Assembly (NCBI GenBank): GCA_024637145.1
Contig: JAGXFQ010000038.1
Coordinates: 1-40,588, forward strand
Source: Desulfobulbaceae bacterium
GTDB taxonomy: Bacteria; Desulfobacterota; Desulfobulbia; Desulfobulbales; SURF-16
Reading direction: 5' to 3'
DNA length: 40,588 bases
Part shown: one piece after another, positions 8,250 to 17,244 of the stretch
Layout of the letters: each line of letters starts with the position of its first letter
Numbering within the stretch: the first letter of the stretch is position 1
The notes under the pieces: generated by a model
Database searches by the model: none
The model's input: the letters and a program-made list of their open reading frames with translations, nothing else
What the model was told of the DNA's origin: nothing
Position numbers and translations under genes: made by a program

Positions 8250-8615
8250 ATGGCTAATACAGATAAGAAAAAAATTGCCAAAGATAAACGGATAAAACGT
8301 ATCCGTAAAAATATCAATGGTACTGCGACCAGGCCAAGATTGCGGGTATATCGCAGTCTTAATAATATATATGCCCAGATCATTGATGATGTAAAAGGTT
8401 CGACATTGGTTGCCATGTCCACTTTGGACAAAGCGGTCAAGGAAGGTGATGCCAAGTCTAAAACAGATAAGGCGCATCAGGTTGGGTTGCTTATTGCCGA
8501 AAGGGCAAAGGCGGCAGGCGTCACTACTATTGTGTTCGATAGGGGTGGTAACCTTTATCACGGCAGGGTTAAGGCGTTATCTGAAGGTGCTCGCGAGGGC
8601 GGCTTGGAGTTCTAA
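8250..8615 (+). CDS. rplR: 50S ribosomal protein L18
   Basis: A 121-residue protein with the basic N-terminus [20 protein letters not shown], typical of L18, then [20 protein letters not shown]. The end [20 protein letters not shown] is the conserved L18 signature. L18 delivers 5S rRNA to the central protuberance together with L5. AAGGA is close to the ATG. The 29-bp gap to rpsE carries the AGAGGTG site for a TTG start. Confidence 0.98.
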   Translation: MANTDKKKIAKDKRIKRIRKNINGTATRPRLRVYRSLNNIYAQIIDDVKGSTLVAMSTLDKAVKEGDAKSKTDKAHQVGLLIAERAKAAGVTTIVFDRGGNLYHGRVKALSEGAREGGLEF

Positions 8616-8644
8616 TAAATTTTTCAATCGAGCAGAGGTGTCCC

Positions 8645-9148
8645 TTGGCTGATTTCAAAAAAGATACTGCAGGCGATCTTATCGAAAAGATTGTCTTTAT
8701 TAATCGGGTGGCAAAGGTTGTTAAAGGTGGTCGTCGTTTCAGCTTCAGCGCCATAGTTGTTGTGGGCGATGGTGCCGGAAAGGTCGGTTATGGCCTGGGT
8801 AAGGCCAACCAGGTTCCTGAAGCAATTCGTAAAGGTGTGGAGAGAGCGACAAAAGATATGCAGACTGTTTCTCTTGATCAGACCACTATCCCGCATGCCA
8901 TTAATGGCCATTATGGAGCCGGCAGGGTTGTTCTTAAGCCTGCTACTGATGGTACGGGTGTTATTGCTGGTGGCGCTGTTCGTGCTGTGCTTGAGGCTGC
9001 CGGGGTTCATAATATTCTGACGAAATGTATTGGCTCTAATAACCCCCACAACCTGGTCAAGGCAACCCTTGACGGCCTTCGTCGTCTGCGGAGCGTCAAG
9101 CAGGTGGCTGAAGCTCGCGGTGTTGATCCAGCAACGGTTCGTGCCTGA
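8645..9148 (+). CDS. rpsE: 30S ribosomal protein S5 (TTG start)
   Basis: A 167-residue protein starting at TTG, four bases after AGAGGTG (8634-8640). The dsRNA-binding-like domain shows [20 protein letters not shown] and [20 protein letters not shown], followed by the second domain with [21 protein letters not shown]5 lies at the mRNA entry tunnel with S3 and S4 and affects decoding accuracy. A 108-bp gap with a hairpin separates it from rpmD. Confidence 0.97.
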   Translation: MADFKKDTAGDLIEKIVFINRVAKVVKGGRRFSFSAIVVVGDGAGKVGYGLGKANQVPEAIRKGVERATKDMQTVSLDQTTIPHAINGHYGAGRVVLKPATDGTGVIAGGAVRAVLEAAGVHNILTKCIGSNNPHNLVKATLDGLRRLRSVKQVAEARGVDPATVRA

Positions 9149-9175
9149 TTAAGACCCTAAAGTTGTTGTTTACAT

Positions 9176-9211
9176 ACAAACACTCCAGGCCATGGGCTTG
9201 TGGGTGTTTGT
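9176..9211 (+). other. Hairpin between rpsE and rpmD
   Basis: ACAAACAC (9176-9183) pairs with GTGTTTGT (9204-9211), and inside it GCC pairs with GGC around an ATG loop. It occupies the middle of the 108-bp gap. The rpmD ribosome binding site lies about 30 bases further on. There is no T-run directly after it. Confidence 0.42.
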
Positions 9212-9256
9212 TTAGATAGAGGGATGGCCCCCCTCACAATAGGAAGAGGTATTCCA

Positions 9257-9439
9257 ATGGCTGGTGATCTCAAGATAACCCTGAAAAAAAGCGTTATCGG
9301 CAGTACAAAAAAAATCCGGGCAACGGCAATTGGCCTTGGATTGACCAAAACAAATAAGACTATCCTTCGTAAGGATACTCCTGAAATCCGTGGAATGATC
9401 AACAAGGTTCATCATCTGGTTGATGTGGAGGAAGTGTAA
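9257..9439 (+). CDS. rpmD: 50S ribosomal protein L30
   Basis: A 60-residue protein from the ATG at 9257, chosen because AAGAGG ends seven bases upstream and the family opening KITLKKSVIGSTKKIRATAI follows within a few residues. The end NKTILRKDTPEIRGMINKV matches L30. L30 is a small ferredoxin-like fold at the 50S surface. Its stop and the rplO start share one base (TAATG, 9437-9441), and GGAGGAAG inside its last codons serves rplO, so the two genes are translationally coupled. Confidence 0.96.
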   Translation: MAGDLKITLKKSVIGSTKKIRATAIGLGLTKTNKTILRKDTPEIRGMINKVHHLVDVEEV

Positions 9440-9879
9440 TGATTAATTTGAGCAACCTTTCCCCAAGTCCAGGCTCCAGAAAGCCCAGAAAACGTCTTGG
9501 CCGGGGCCATGGCTCCGGGCATGGCAAGACTTCAGGCCGTGGTCATAAAGGGCAAAAAGCACGTTCCGGTTCAGGGGTTAAGCCTGGATTTGAGGGTGGT
9601 CAGATGCCTATTCAGCGTCGTCTGCCCAAGCGTGGCTTCAACAATATTTTCCGGACGGAGTATGCAATAGTAAATATCCGCGATCTGCATAAGATGCGGA
9701 GCGGCTCCACGGTCAATCTTGCTACTCTGCTTAAGCAGGGACTGATTAAAGCCAGTGATACGAAGGTAAAGATCCTTGGTGATGGTGAACTGACAAAGAA
9801 ATTCACTGTTGAAGTTGACAAGGTATCCAAATCTGCCCAGCAGAAGATTGAATCTGCCGGCGGATCCGTAGTTTCCTAA
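9439..9879 (+). CDS. rplO: 50S ribosomal protein L15
   Basis: A 146-residue protein with the Gly/Arg-rich L15 N-terminus: RKRLGRGHGSGHGKTSGRGH at about 17-36, then KGQKARSG and FEGGQMPIQRRLPKRGF. This extension threads into the 50S interior. The start overlaps the rpmD stop by one base and uses a GGAGGAAG site inside rpmD. secY follows after 21 bp, the normal order in the spc segment. Confidence 0.98.
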   Translation: MINLSNLSPSPGSRKPRKRLGRGHGSGHGKTSGRGHKGQKARSGSGVKPGFEGGQMPIQRRLPKRGFNNIFRTEYAIVNIRDLHKMRSGSTVNLATLLKQGLIKASDTKVKILGDGELTKKFTVEVDKVSKSAQQKIESAGGSVVS

Positions 9880-9900
9880 TTCAATAAGTAGCGGATTGAT

Positions 9901-11223
9901 ATGGCGGTAGGCTTGCAAGATTCGGGTAAACTCGGCGAACTGAGAAGAAGGATTATTTTTACCCTTCTCATGCTCGCCGTTTACCGTATTGGCGTCCAGA
10001 TTCCCACACCTGGTATTAATAGTGAGGTATTGGCAACTTTTTTTGCCAAGAATGCCGGCACTATTTTCGGCATGGTCAACATGTTCTCAGGCGGGGCCTT
10101 GGAGAGGTTTTCCATTTTCGCCTTGGGCATTATGCCCTATATTTCCGCCTCCATTATTTTCCAACTCCTTACTGTGGTTATTCCCCAGCTGGAGGCCTTG
10201 TCCAAGGAAGGTGAAGCTGGTCGGCGTAAAATTACCCAATATACCCGCTATGCTACTGTTGGCCTCAGTGTTGTCCAGGGCCTTTTTATTTCCATCGGCC
10301 TGGAAGGCATGACCTCTTCAGGATCCTCGGAGATGATTGTTCTTGATCCGGGCTGGAGTTTCCGGTTGATGACGGTGCTTACGCTTACCTCTGGCACCGC
10401 CTTCATCATGTGGTTGGGGGAACAGGTGACCGAACGTGGTATTGGTAATGGTATTTCGCTGATTATTTTTTCCGGTATTGTTGCCAGTATGCCGTCAGCC
10501 ATTGTCAATTCCGTGAAGATGATTTCCTCCGGGCAGCTTATGGCAGTCTTTTTGCCTCTTTTGCTCGGCATGATGGTTCTTGTGGTCGGTATCATTATTT
10601 TCTTTGAAACGGCCCAGCGCCGGATACCGATCCAGTATGCCAAAAGGATGGTCGGCCGTCAGATGTTTGGTGGGCAACAGACCCATCTGCCGCTGAAAAT
10701 TAATATAGCCGGTGTTATTCCGCCGATCTTTGCCTCATCCATTATGATGTTTCCCGGAACCATCGGTCAGTTTGTCCAGATCGATATAGTGCAGCAGATA
10801 TCTGCCAAACTTGCCTGGGGCACGCCGCTGCATACTCTGCTCTATGTCGGCTTTATCATTTTCTTCTGCTTTTTCTATACGGCAGTTACCTTTAATCCTA
10901 ATGATATTGCTGAGAATTTAAAGAATAATGGCGGGTTTATTCCCGGCATCAGGCCTGGTAAACGGACTGCAGATTTTATAGACAGACTGATGATACGCCT
11001 GACGGTTATCGGTTCTATTTATGTGAGTCTGGTCTGTGTCCTGCCCACCTTTTTGATAAGTGAGTTTAATCTACCCTTCTATTTCGGTGGTACGGCCCTC
11101 CTTATTGTTGTCGGGGTAGCTATTGATACCATGTCGAAAATTGAATCCTATACGGTTCAGCAAAACTACGATGGCTTTTTAAAGAAACAGAAGGTCAGGG
11201 GTCGCAGAACATTCAATGGCTAA
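9901..11223 (+). CDS. secY: Protein translocase subunit SecY
   Basis: A 440-residue polytopic inner-membrane protein with about ten hydrophobic segments. Marker pieces are RIGVQIPTPGINSEVLATFF in TM1 and the plug region, the cytoplasmic loop EAGRRKITQYTRY, and the late stretch NGGFIPGIRPGKRTADFIDR. SecY is the channel of the Sec translocon with SecE and SecG and is driven by SecA or ribosomes. It follows rplO by 21 bp and overlaps map by eight bases. Length and order are typical. Confidence 0.98.
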   Translation: MAVGLQDSGKLGELRRRIIFTLLMLAVYRIGVQIPTPGINSEVLATFFAKNAGTIFGMVNMFSGGALERFSIFALGIMPYISASIIFQLLTVVIPQLEALSKEGEAGRRKITQYTRYATVGLSVVQGLFISIGLEGMTSSGSSEMIVLDPGWSFRLMTVLTLTSGTAFIMWLGEQVTERGIGNGISLIIFSGIVASMPSAIVNSVKMISSGQLMAVFLPLLLGMMVLVVGIIIFFETAQRRIPIQYAKRMVGRQMFGGQQTHLPLKINIAGVIPPIFASSIMMFPGTIGQFVQIDIVQQISAKLAWGTPLHTLLYVGFIIFFCFFYTAVTFNPNDIAENLKNNGGFIPGIRPGKRTADFIDRLMIRLTVIGSIYVSLVCVLPTFLISEFNLPFYFGGTALLIVVGVAIDTMSKIESYTVQQNYDGFLKKQKVRGRRTFNG

Positions 11224-12004
11224 GAGTGCCATTATTCTGAAATCCGCATCTGAAATAGAACAGATGTATGAGGCCAACCAGATTGTTGCCGCCACCCTGC
11301 AGATGCTTGAAGAGCGGATTGTGCCGGGGGTGACCACCTGGCAGCTTGATCAGTGGGCTGAAAAATTATGTCGCAAACGCCAGGCACTGCCGGCCTTTAA
11401 AGGCTATCGTGGCTTTCCGGGCAGCCTCTGTGTTTCTGTGAATGAACAGGTCGTACACGGTATTCCCTCCAAAAAGGTCAAGCTTGTTGATGGTGACGTT
11501 GTTTCCATTGATTTTGGCGTGAAATACAATGGGTTTTATGGTGATTCCGCCATCACCATTCCGGTTGGTACCATAGGAGAGGATTTCCAGGCGCTGTTAA
11601 CCGCAACCCAGGAGTCCCTTTACCATGCCATTGCCGCCATTAAGAAGGGGAACAGGGTGGGGGATATTTCAACGGCTGTCCAGCAGCATGTTGAACAGCA
11701 AGGCTTCTCTGTGGTCCGCCAGTTTGTAGGACACGGCATTGGCAAGAATTTACATGAACCTCCTGAAATTCCTAATTATGGGCAGGGCAAGAACTCACCG
11801 AAACTCCATGTGGGAATGGTGCTTGCCGTGGAGCCTATGATTAATCTGGGCGGCCCAGAGGTTGTTGTTCTCCAGGATGGCTGGACCGTGGTTACCAAGG
11901 ACAAAAAAGTTTCCGCCCATTTTGAACATTCCATCGCCCTTACTGAAGAGGGGCCGTGGGTTTTGAGTAAGAGAGAGAATGAGCGGTTACCGGGCTCTCT
12001 GTAG
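11216..12004 (+). CDS. map: Methionine aminopeptidase, type I
   Basis: A 262-residue cytosolic metalloprotease that removes the N-terminal Met from nascent proteins. All pita-bread metal ligands can be placed: D99 and D110 in SIDFGVKYNGFYGDSA, H173 in GHGIG, E206 in VEPMI and E237 near HFEHS, plus the substrate His at 81. The gene overlaps secY by eight bases, and adk, often found between them, is absent here. A short extension of about ten residues follows the usual end. There is no SH3-like N-terminal zinc domain. Confidence 0.97.
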   Translation: MAKSAIILKSASEIEQMYEANQIVAATLQMLEERIVPGVTTWQLDQWAEKLCRKRQALPAFKGYRGFPGSLCVSVNEQVVHGIPSKKVKLVDGDVVSIDFGVKYNGFYGDSAITIPVGTIGEDFQALLTATQESLYHAIAAIKKGNRVGDISTAVQQHVEQQGFSVVRQFVGHGIGKNLHEPPEIPNYGQGKNSPKLHVGMVLAVEPMINLGGPEVVVLQDGWTVVTKDKKVSAHFEHSIALTEEGPWVLSKRENERLPGSL

Positions 12005-12099
12005 GTAAAGTTATTTTAGGCTGAGAATAAAAAAAGCGGGCAATTAATAATAAATAGAGTATATTCTCACCTTTTTCGTAAATACAATAGGAACGCAGT

Positions 12100-12333
12100 A
12101 TGCCAAAAGAAGAGGCTATCCAGGTAGAAGGCACCATCATCGAGCCTTTGCCCAATGCAATGTTTCGTGTGGAGCTTGATAATGGCCATAAGGTTCTTGC
12201 CCATATATCTGGAAAAATGCGCATGCATTTTATCAAGATTCTCCCTGGCGATCGCGTGACTATAGAGCTTTCCCCTTATGACCTTACCCGTGGTCGGGTG
12301 ACCTTTAGGGCAAAAGGCGGCAAGAAGAAATAA
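12100..12333 (+). CDS. infA: Translation initiation factor IF-1
   Basis: A 77-residue OB-fold protein, slightly longer than the usual 72 because of a KGGKKK tail. It shows [20 protein letters not shown], then [20 protein letters not shown] and [15 protein letters not shown]-1 blocks the 30S A site during initiation. The 95-bp gap before it carries TGAGAATA (12021-12028) and its complement TATTCTCA (about 12061-12068) around an AT-rich loop. A promoter inside that gap is possible but not shown. Confidence 0.97.
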   Translation: MPKEEAIQVEGTIIEPLPNAMFRVELDNGHKVLAHISGKMRMHFIKILPGDRVTIELSPYDLTRGRVTFRAKGGKKK

Positions 12334-12357
12334 GCGTGCATAATAAGGACTAAAATT

Positions 12358-12471
12358 ATGAAAGTTCGTTCATCAGTAAAGAAAATTTGTGGTGATTGCC
12401 GCGTTTTTAAACGTAAAGGCGTCGTTCGTGTATCTTGCAAGGTTAAGAAACATAAGCAACGTCAGGGCTGA
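12358..12471 (+). CDS. rpmJ: 50S ribosomal protein L36, zinc type
   Basis: A 37-residue gene. The protein starts [20 protein letters not shown] and ends [10 protein letters not shown]. Cysteines C11, C14 and C27 with H32 give the zinc-ribbon set of the C+ form of L36. The position between infA and rpsM is the standard one. Ribosome binding is supported only by AAGGA about nine bases before the ATG. L36 stabilises the 50S region near the GTPase centre. Confidence 0.96.
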   Translation: MKVRSSVKKICGDCRVFKRKGVVRVSCKVKKHKQRQG

Positions 12472-12554
12472 TCATTGTACCCAATAAGTCGTTTACTTAA
12501 TTATGAGTGCCAGCGCCCATGCGTCACATCTAAAACAAATGTAGGAGGATTACC

Positions 12555-12923
12555 TTGGCACGATTAGCAGGCGTAGATTTGCCTAGAAATAAACATATGG
12601 TTATTGCCTTGACCTATATCCATGGCATTGGAAGAACGAGTTCAAGGGCGATACTTGATAAGGTCAGTTTGGCCCATGATACCAATACCGACGACCTCAC
12701 TGAAGTTGATGTTGCAAACATCAGAAAGATCATTGAGGACGACTATGTGGTTGAAGGTGATCGGCGGCGGGAAGTGGCCATGGACTTGAAACGTTTGATG
12801 GACCTCGGTTGTTATCGTGGCCTTCGTCACCGTCGTGGACTGCCATGTCGAGGACAGCGTACTAAAACTAATGCCCGGACCCGTAAAGGTCCTCGTCGCG
12901 GCCCGGCTGTAAAGAAAAAATAA
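12555..12923 (+). CDS. rpsM: 30S ribosomal protein S13 (TTG start)
   Basis: A 122-residue protein starting at TTG six bases after a perfect AGGAGG (12543-12548). It has [20 protein letters not shown], the helix-hairpin [11 protein letters not shown] and the C-terminal run [21 protein letters not shown]13 forms intersubunit bridges with 5S-associated L5 and contacts the P-site tRNA. It opens the alpha-type segment. In E. coli S4 binds a pseudoknot before this gene; the 83-bp gap here was not seen to hold a convincing equivalent. Confidence 0.97.
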   Translation: MARLAGVDLPRNKHMVIALTYIHGIGRTSSRAILDKVSLAHDTNTDDLTEVDVANIRKIIEDDYVVEGDRRREVAMDLKRLMDLGCYRGLRHRRGLPCRGQRTKTNARTRKGPRRGPAVKKK

Positions 12924-12950
12924 GAAGTAGATCTTCTTTGGAGTATACCC

Positions 12951-13340
12951 ATGGCAAGTCCCAAGAAAACCATCAAGAAAAAAGTTAAAAAGAATATCCC
13001 TGAGGGTATCGTCCATATTAAATCTACATTTAATAATACCCAGGTTACTTTTTCAGATAAACAGGGCAATGTTATTGCCTGGTGCAGTTCCGGAGTGTTG
13101 GGGTTTAAAGGCTCTCGCAAGTCAACACCCTTTGCCGCCCAGAACAATGTGGAAAACGCTGCTAAAAAGGCCAAGGACAATGGAATGCGCAAATTAGAGG
13201 TGCGTGTGAAAGGTCCTGGTCCTGGTCGCGAGTCTGCAATGCGTGCCCTTCAGGCCCAGGGGTTTGAGGTTTCCAAGATTACGGATGTGACGCCTTTGCC
13301 TCATAATGGCTGCAAACCCCCGAAACGCAGAAGAGTTTAA
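12951..13340 (+). CDS. rpsK: 30S ribosomal protein S11
   Basis: A 129-residue protein. After a Lys-rich start comes [20 protein letters not shown], then [20 protein letters not shown] and the highly conserved [18 protein letters not shown]. The tail [18 protein letters not shown] is typical of S11, which lies in the 30S platform near the E site. GGAG stands about nine bases before the ATG. It follows rpsM by 27 bp and precedes rpsD by 42 bp. Confidence 0.98.
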   Translation: MASPKKTIKKKVKKNIPEGIVHIKSTFNNTQVTFSDKQGNVIAWCSSGVLGFKGSRKSTPFAAQNNVENAAKKAKDNGMRKLEVRVKGPGPGRESAMRALQAQGFEVSKITDVTPLPHNGCKPPKRRRV

Positions 13341-13382
13341 TTTTAATACTCCTCAACCACAGATCCTAAGTGGAGGAATCAA

Positions 13383-14012
13383 TTGGCTAGATATCGTGGC
13401 GCGTCCTGCCGTCAGTGCAGGCGCGAAAAATTAAAGCTTTTTTTAAAGGGCGAGCGTTGTTTCTCAGACAAATGTGCATTTGAGAGACGTTCCTATGCTC
13501 CCGGCCAACATGGTCAAGCTCGTTTACGCAAGAGTTCTGACTATTCTATCCAGCTTCGTGAGAAGCAGAAGGTGCGTCGTATTTATGGCATCCTTGAAGA
13601 CCAGTTCCGTCGCTATTTCTTTATGGCGGACCGTAAAAAAGGTGTTACTGGTGAGAACCTGCTGCAGCTTTTAGAGCGTCGTCTGGATAATACCATTTAT
13701 CGACTTGGTTTTGCCAATTCTCGGAATCAGGCACGGCAACTTGTGCGCCATAATCATATTTTGGTTAATGGCCAGAGGGTGAATATTCCTTCTTATCTCG
13801 TTACTGTGGGCGAAGAAATTGTCTTGAAAGAAAAGAGTCAGAAGAACCTTGCTGTTAATGAGTCCATTGTGGCTGTTGCCCGTCGCGGTGTGCCCAGTTG
13901 GCTGACTGCTGACCATACGAATTATAAGGGCATGGTAAAGACATTGCCTGTTCGTGAAGAGTTGACCACCCCCATTCAGGAACAGTTAATTGTTGAACTT
14001 TACTCTAAATAA
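13383..14012 (+). CDS. rpsD: 30S ribosomal protein S4, zinc type (TTG start)
   Basis: A 209-residue protein starting at TTG, six bases after GGAGG (13372-13376). The N-terminus keeps four cysteines at C9, C12, C26 and C31, the same spacing as the zinc-binding S4 of Thermus. The S4 RNA-binding domain is visible at [20 protein letters not shown] and [23 protein letters not shown] residues. S4 is a primary 16S binder, and in several bacteria it represses its own operon. The 141-bp gap to rpoA has a strong hairpin. Confidence 0.97.
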   Translation: MARYRGASCRQCRREKLKLFLKGERCFSDKCAFERRSYAPGQHGQARLRKSSDYSIQLREKQKVRRIYGILEDQFRRYFFMADRKKGVTGENLLQLLERRLDNTIYRLGFANSRNQARQLVRHNHILVNGQRVNIPSYLVTVGEEIVLKEKSQKNLAVNESIVAVARRGVPSWLTADHTNYKGMVKTLPVREELTTPIQEQLIVELYSK

Positions 14013-14081
14013 CTAAGCAGTTTTTTTGGTTCTCTTTTCGAGTCTTTTTTTAGGCAGGATTGAGAATCAGCAGATGTTTCG

Positions 14082-14109
14082 TAGCGGATGGATGCAGATC
14101 CATCCGCTA
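14082..14109 (+). promoter_or_regulatory. Strong perfect hairpin between rpsD and rpoA
   Basis: TAGCGGATGGAT (14082-14093) pairs without mismatch to ATCCATCCGCTA (14098-14109) around a GCAG loop. The gap has 141 bp, the hairpin lies about 45 bases before the rpoA start, and no T-run follows it. It may separate rpoA from ribosomal protein expression through RNA processing, or be a protein-binding site on mRNA or DNA. Function is not shown. Confidence 0.5.
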
Positions 14110-14153
14110 AACGTTTGTGCTGTAATAAATACACTTCAGGCAGATAACATAAC

Positions 14154-15218
14154 GTGACGAATATGATAGAAAAAGAGAACGCTATCCCAGAAGAGACAGC
14201 ACCTTTTTATAGAAACTGGCACGACCTTATTCAACCAAAACGTCTTGAGGTTGATCCAGATAGTCATACCTCTACCTATGGTAAATTCATCTGCCAACCC
14301 CTTGAGCGTGGTTTTGCGACCACAACAGGGAATTCCTTGCGGCGGATCCTTCTTTCTGCGGTTCAGGGGGCGGCGGTGACCGCTGTGAAAATCGAAGGGG
14401 CTCTGCATGAGTTTTCTACCTTGCCAGGTATTCTTGAGGATGTTACTGAGATAATTCTGAACCTGAAAGAGGTGCGTTTCAAGATTAACTCTGTGCATGA
14501 GAAGGTCGTGCGCATCGAGAAAAAGGGTAAGGGCAATGTTACTGCCCGTGATATTATTGGGGATCATACCGTTGAGATTATGAATCCTGATAAACATCTC
14601 TGTACCATCACCAGCGATGGTGGGTTTGTCGCCGAGATGGTGGTCAAATGGGGCAAGGGCTACTCACCTGCCGAGAACAACAAGACAGAAGATCTGTCCG
14701 TTGATTATATCCCCATTGATGCCATATTTACGCCCATTCGCAATGTGAAGTTCAATGTCAATCAGGCTCGTGTTGGTCAGCAGACCGATTATGATAAATT
14801 GACCATCGAAATCACCACTGATGGCAGTGTCACTCCTGAGGACTCTCTGGCCTTTGCAGCCAAGATTCTGAAGGAGCAGATGACCATCTTTATCAATTTT
14901 GATGAAGATCAGGTCGAGCCTGAAGTGGAAGCGGTGCGTTCTGAAGAGCATGAACCTGTTAATGAGAATCTGAATCGCACTGTGGAGGATCTCGAATTAT
15001 CAGTACGTTCATCTAATTGCCTCCGCAATGCCAATCTCAATTATATCGGTGAGCTTGTCCAGAAAACAGAGGCAGAGATGCTGAAGACCAAGAATTTCGG
15101 TCGTAAATCTCTTAATGAGATTAAACAGCTTCTCTCTGAAATGGAGTTGTCACTCGGTATGACGTTGGATAACTGGAAGATGCCAGCTCCTACGGACCAG
15201 GACGAAGAGCAGGAATAA
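14154..15218 (+). CDS. rpoA: DNA-directed RNA polymerase subunit alpha
   Basis: A 354-residue protein, slightly longer than the E. coli subunit. The N-terminal dimerisation domain shows [20 protein letters not shown] and [20 protein letters not shown]. The C-terminal domain has [20 protein letters not shown], which binds UP elements and activators, and [18 protein letters not shown]. Alpha nucleates polymerase assembly. GTG at 14154 gives the longest reading and ATG at 14163 is a second choice; neither has a clear ribosome binding site. Confidence 0.96.
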   Translation: MTNMIEKENAIPEETAPFYRNWHDLIQPKRLEVDPDSHTSTYGKFICQPLERGFATTTGNSLRRILLSAVQGAAVTAVKIEGALHEFSTLPGILEDVTEIILNLKEVRFKINSVHEKVVRIEKKGKGNVTARDIIGDHTVEIMNPDKHLCTITSDGGFVAEMVVKWGKGYSPAENNKTEDLSVDYIPIDAIFTPIRNVKFNVNQARVGQQTDYDKLTIEITTDGSVTPEDSLAFAAKILKEQMTIFINFDEDQVEPEVEAVRSEEHEPVNENLNRTVEDLELSVRSSNCLRNANLNYIGELVQKTEAEMLKTKNFGRKSLNEIKQLLSEMELSLGMTLDNWKMPAPTDQDEEQE

Positions 15219-15268
15219 GTTAACAGTAAACCCGTTTCCTTCTGGGTTAAAATATTGAGGATCGATCA

Positions 15269-15664
15269 ATGAGACATAGAAAAGCAGGCCGCAATTTAGG
15301 CAGAACATCATCCCATCGTAAGGCCATGTTTCGTAATATGGTGACCTCGCTGCTGGATCATGAGAGAATTGTCACCACGACTCCTAAGGCAAAAGAGGTT
15401 CGTAAGGTTGCAGACAAGATGATTACCCTGGCCAAGCGCGGTGATTTACATGCCCGGCGCCAGGCCTTTTCCTTTATCCAGGACCGGACTGTTGTTGCCA
15501 AGCTTTTTGATGAGCTTGGTCCCGAGTATAAGGAGAGGAATGGCGGCTATACCCGCATTATTCAGACTGGTAACCGGATCGGTGATGCCGCTGCCATGGC
15601 TATTCTTGAGCTCGTTAATTACCAGCAGAAAAGTTCGGCCAAAGAAGTGGAAGCCAGCGCCTGA
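15269..15664 (+). CDS. rplQ: 50S ribosomal protein L17
   Basis: A 131-residue protein with the L17 opening [20 protein letters not shown], the middle [20 protein letters not shown] and the [20 protein letters not shown] motif. The tail is a little extended. GAGGA stands eight bases before the ATG. L17 is the last gene of the ribosomal block; a strong terminator begins about 20 bases after its stop. The gap before it has an AACCC/GGGTT stem. Confidence 0.98.
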   Translation: MRHRKAGRNLGRTSSHRKAMFRNMVTSLLDHERIVTTTPKAKEVRKVADKMITLAKRGDLHARRQAFSFIQDRTVVAKLFDELGPEYKERNGGYTRIIQTGNRIGDAAAMAILELVNYQQKSSAKEVEASA

Positions 15665-15684
15665 TTTTTTATAGCATCGTACTT

Positions 15685-15725
15685 AAAAAAAACCCCTGCC
15701 GTTTGCAAACGGCAGGGGTTTTTTT
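15685..15725. terminator. Bidirectional rho-independent terminator after rplQ
   Basis: An 8-A run (15685-15692) is followed by CCCCTGCC, the self-complementary GTTTGCAAAC, GGCAGGGG (stem 15693-15718) and a 7-T run (15719-15725). The stem is perfect and both strands end in a T-run. It should stop transcription of the ribosomal operon from the left and of the paaK-livF operon arriving from the right. Confidence 0.95.
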
Positions 15726-15785
15726 ATGCAGCAGAGGTTGTGGCCGTCCTGCTGTTCGGCAGTCTCTGCTTGGCCGGAAATCAGC

Positions 15786-15838
15786 ACCACTCACCACAAA
15801 GGGGAGCCTGAAAATGCTCCCCCTTTGTAGTGAGTGGT
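15786..15838. repeat. Long hairpin downstream of paaK with CACCACAAAGG core
   Basis: The left arm at 15786-15807 (ACCACTCACCACAAAGGGG, then AGC) pairs with the right arm at 15816-15838, with one mismatch and one bulge around an 8-base loop. It lies 13 bp beyond the end of the minus-strand paaK. No T-run adjoins it. Its CACCACAAAGG core resembles the repeats at 20.7 and 31.6 kb, so it may belong to that dispersed family or protect the paaK mRNA end. Confidence 0.55.
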
Positions 15839-15850
15839 CTTGCGCCCTGA

Positions 15851-17164
15851 TCACTCCCTGGTCTGGCTTCTCTTGTCAATAACCCGTTTGGCCTTGCCGG
15901 CGCTGCGTTCCAGGGTTTTTTCCTCCACCAGTTTCACCTCAACGCCAATGCCCAGCTCTGCGGCAAGGCGTTTTTTGATGTGATCGACCAGCTGTCGCTG
16001 CTTCTTCATTTGATCAAAAAAGATTCCTTCCACCACCTCCACCAGGACCTGAACCTTATCCAGGCGCCCCTCGCGTTCGACAATGATCTGATAATGGGGG
16101 CCTATTCCCTGGATATCAAAGAGGATGGCTTCAATCTGCATGGGGTAGACATTCACCCCTTTAATAATAAGCATGTCATCAGTGCGGCCGATAATCCTGG
16201 ACAGGCGGCGCAGGGTGCGACCGCAGGCACAGGGCGCATCAATAATCCGGGCCAGGTCACGGGTGCGGTAGCGGATAACCGGAAAGCCCTCCTTGGTAAG
16301 GGTTGTCACCACCACCTCGCCCACCTCACCGGCCGGCATCGGTTCCAGGGTCTCTGGGTTGATAATCTCAACCAGGAAGTGGTCTTCATTAATATGCAGA
16401 CCATTCCTCTCAAGACACTCACCGGCCACCCCCGGACCCATGACTTCACTGAGACCATAATTATCCGTGGCAATAATATGGAGCTTTGTCTCAATTTCCC
16501 GGCGCATCTGCTCTGACCACGGTTCACCGCCAAAAAGTCCAAATTTAAGAGAAAGGGCGTTGATGTTTATATCCATTGCCGCCATGGCATCGGCCAGAAC
16601 CAGAGCATAACTGGGGGTGCAGACCATGGTGGTGGTGCGGAAATCCTGAATGATCTGGATCTGGCGCTTGGTGTTGCCGCTGGAGATGGGAATAACCGAG
16701 GCCCCCAGCCGCTCCGCACCATAATGGAGGCCGAAGCCGCCGGTGAACATGCCGTAGCCGAAGGCTATCTGGACAACATCGTCGTTGGTAACACCGGCCG
16801 CCGTCATAATGCGGGCCACCATGGTGGACCAGGTCTTGAGGTCGTTTTTGGTATAGCCCACCACCGTGGCCATGCCCGTGGTGCCTGAGGAGGCATGCAG
16901 CCTGACGATATCCCGAAGCGGCACTGCAAAAAGTCCGTAGGGATAGTTGTGGCGCAGATCATCCTTAGTGGTAAAGGGGAGCTTGCTGAGATCGGCAAGG
17001 GAGGTGAACCCATCCGGATCTATTCCTTCTTCCTTGAATTTTTTTCGGTAAAAGGGGACATGGGTGGTTACCCGGAAGAGGGTGGACTGGAGACGCTCAA
17101 GCTGGAGCTGTTCAAGGTCACTGCGGGACATGCACTCTTTTTCTTCTTCCCAGTATTTGGTCAT
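15851..17164 (-). CDS. paaK: Phenylacetate-CoA ligase-type aryl-CoA ligase (second copy of the cluster)
   Basis: A 437-residue protein of the AMP-forming PaaK family: aryl acid + ATP + CoA gives aryl-CoA + AMP + PPi. The P-loop-like SSGTTG lies at 92-97 in [18 protein letters not shown], the adenylate motif DNYGLSE at 234-240, YRTRD at 299-303, the hinge [11 protein letters not shown] at 326-336 and the C-terminal catalytic-type Lys in SAGKAKRV at about 424. It is the last gene of the liv segment, 80 bp after livF. Substrate (phenylacetate, indoleacetate or another acid) is not decided by sequence. It differs clearly from the copy at 22.8-24.1 kb. Confidence 0.92.
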   Translation of the reverse strand: MTKYWEEEKECMSRSDLEQLQLERLQSTLFRVTTHVPFYRKKFKEEGIDPDGFTSLADLSKLPFTTKDDLRHNYPYGLFAVPLRDIVRLHASSGTTGMATVVGYTKNDLKTWSTMVARIMTAAGVTNDDVVQIAFGYGMFTGGFGLHYGAERLGASVIPISSGNTKRQIQIIQDFRTTTMVCTPSYALVLADAMAAMDININALSLKFGLFGGEPWSEQMRREIETKLHIIATDNYGLSEVMGPGVAGECLERNGLHINEDHFLVEIINPETLEPMPAGEVGEVVVTTLTKEGFPVIRYRTRDLARIIDAPCACGRTLRRLSRIIGRTDDMLIIKGVNVYPMQIEAILFDIQGIGPHYQIIVEREGRLDKVQVLVEVVEGIFFDQMKKQRQLVDHIKKRLAAELGIGVEVKLVEEKTLERSAGKAKRVIDKRSQTRE

Positions 17165-17244
17165 CTGTTCACTCTCATAGTCGGTTCAGGATCAGGGGCT
17201 GCAGGCAGGAGCAGGTGGCGCAACAGCATGCCCTGCCCCTACTC

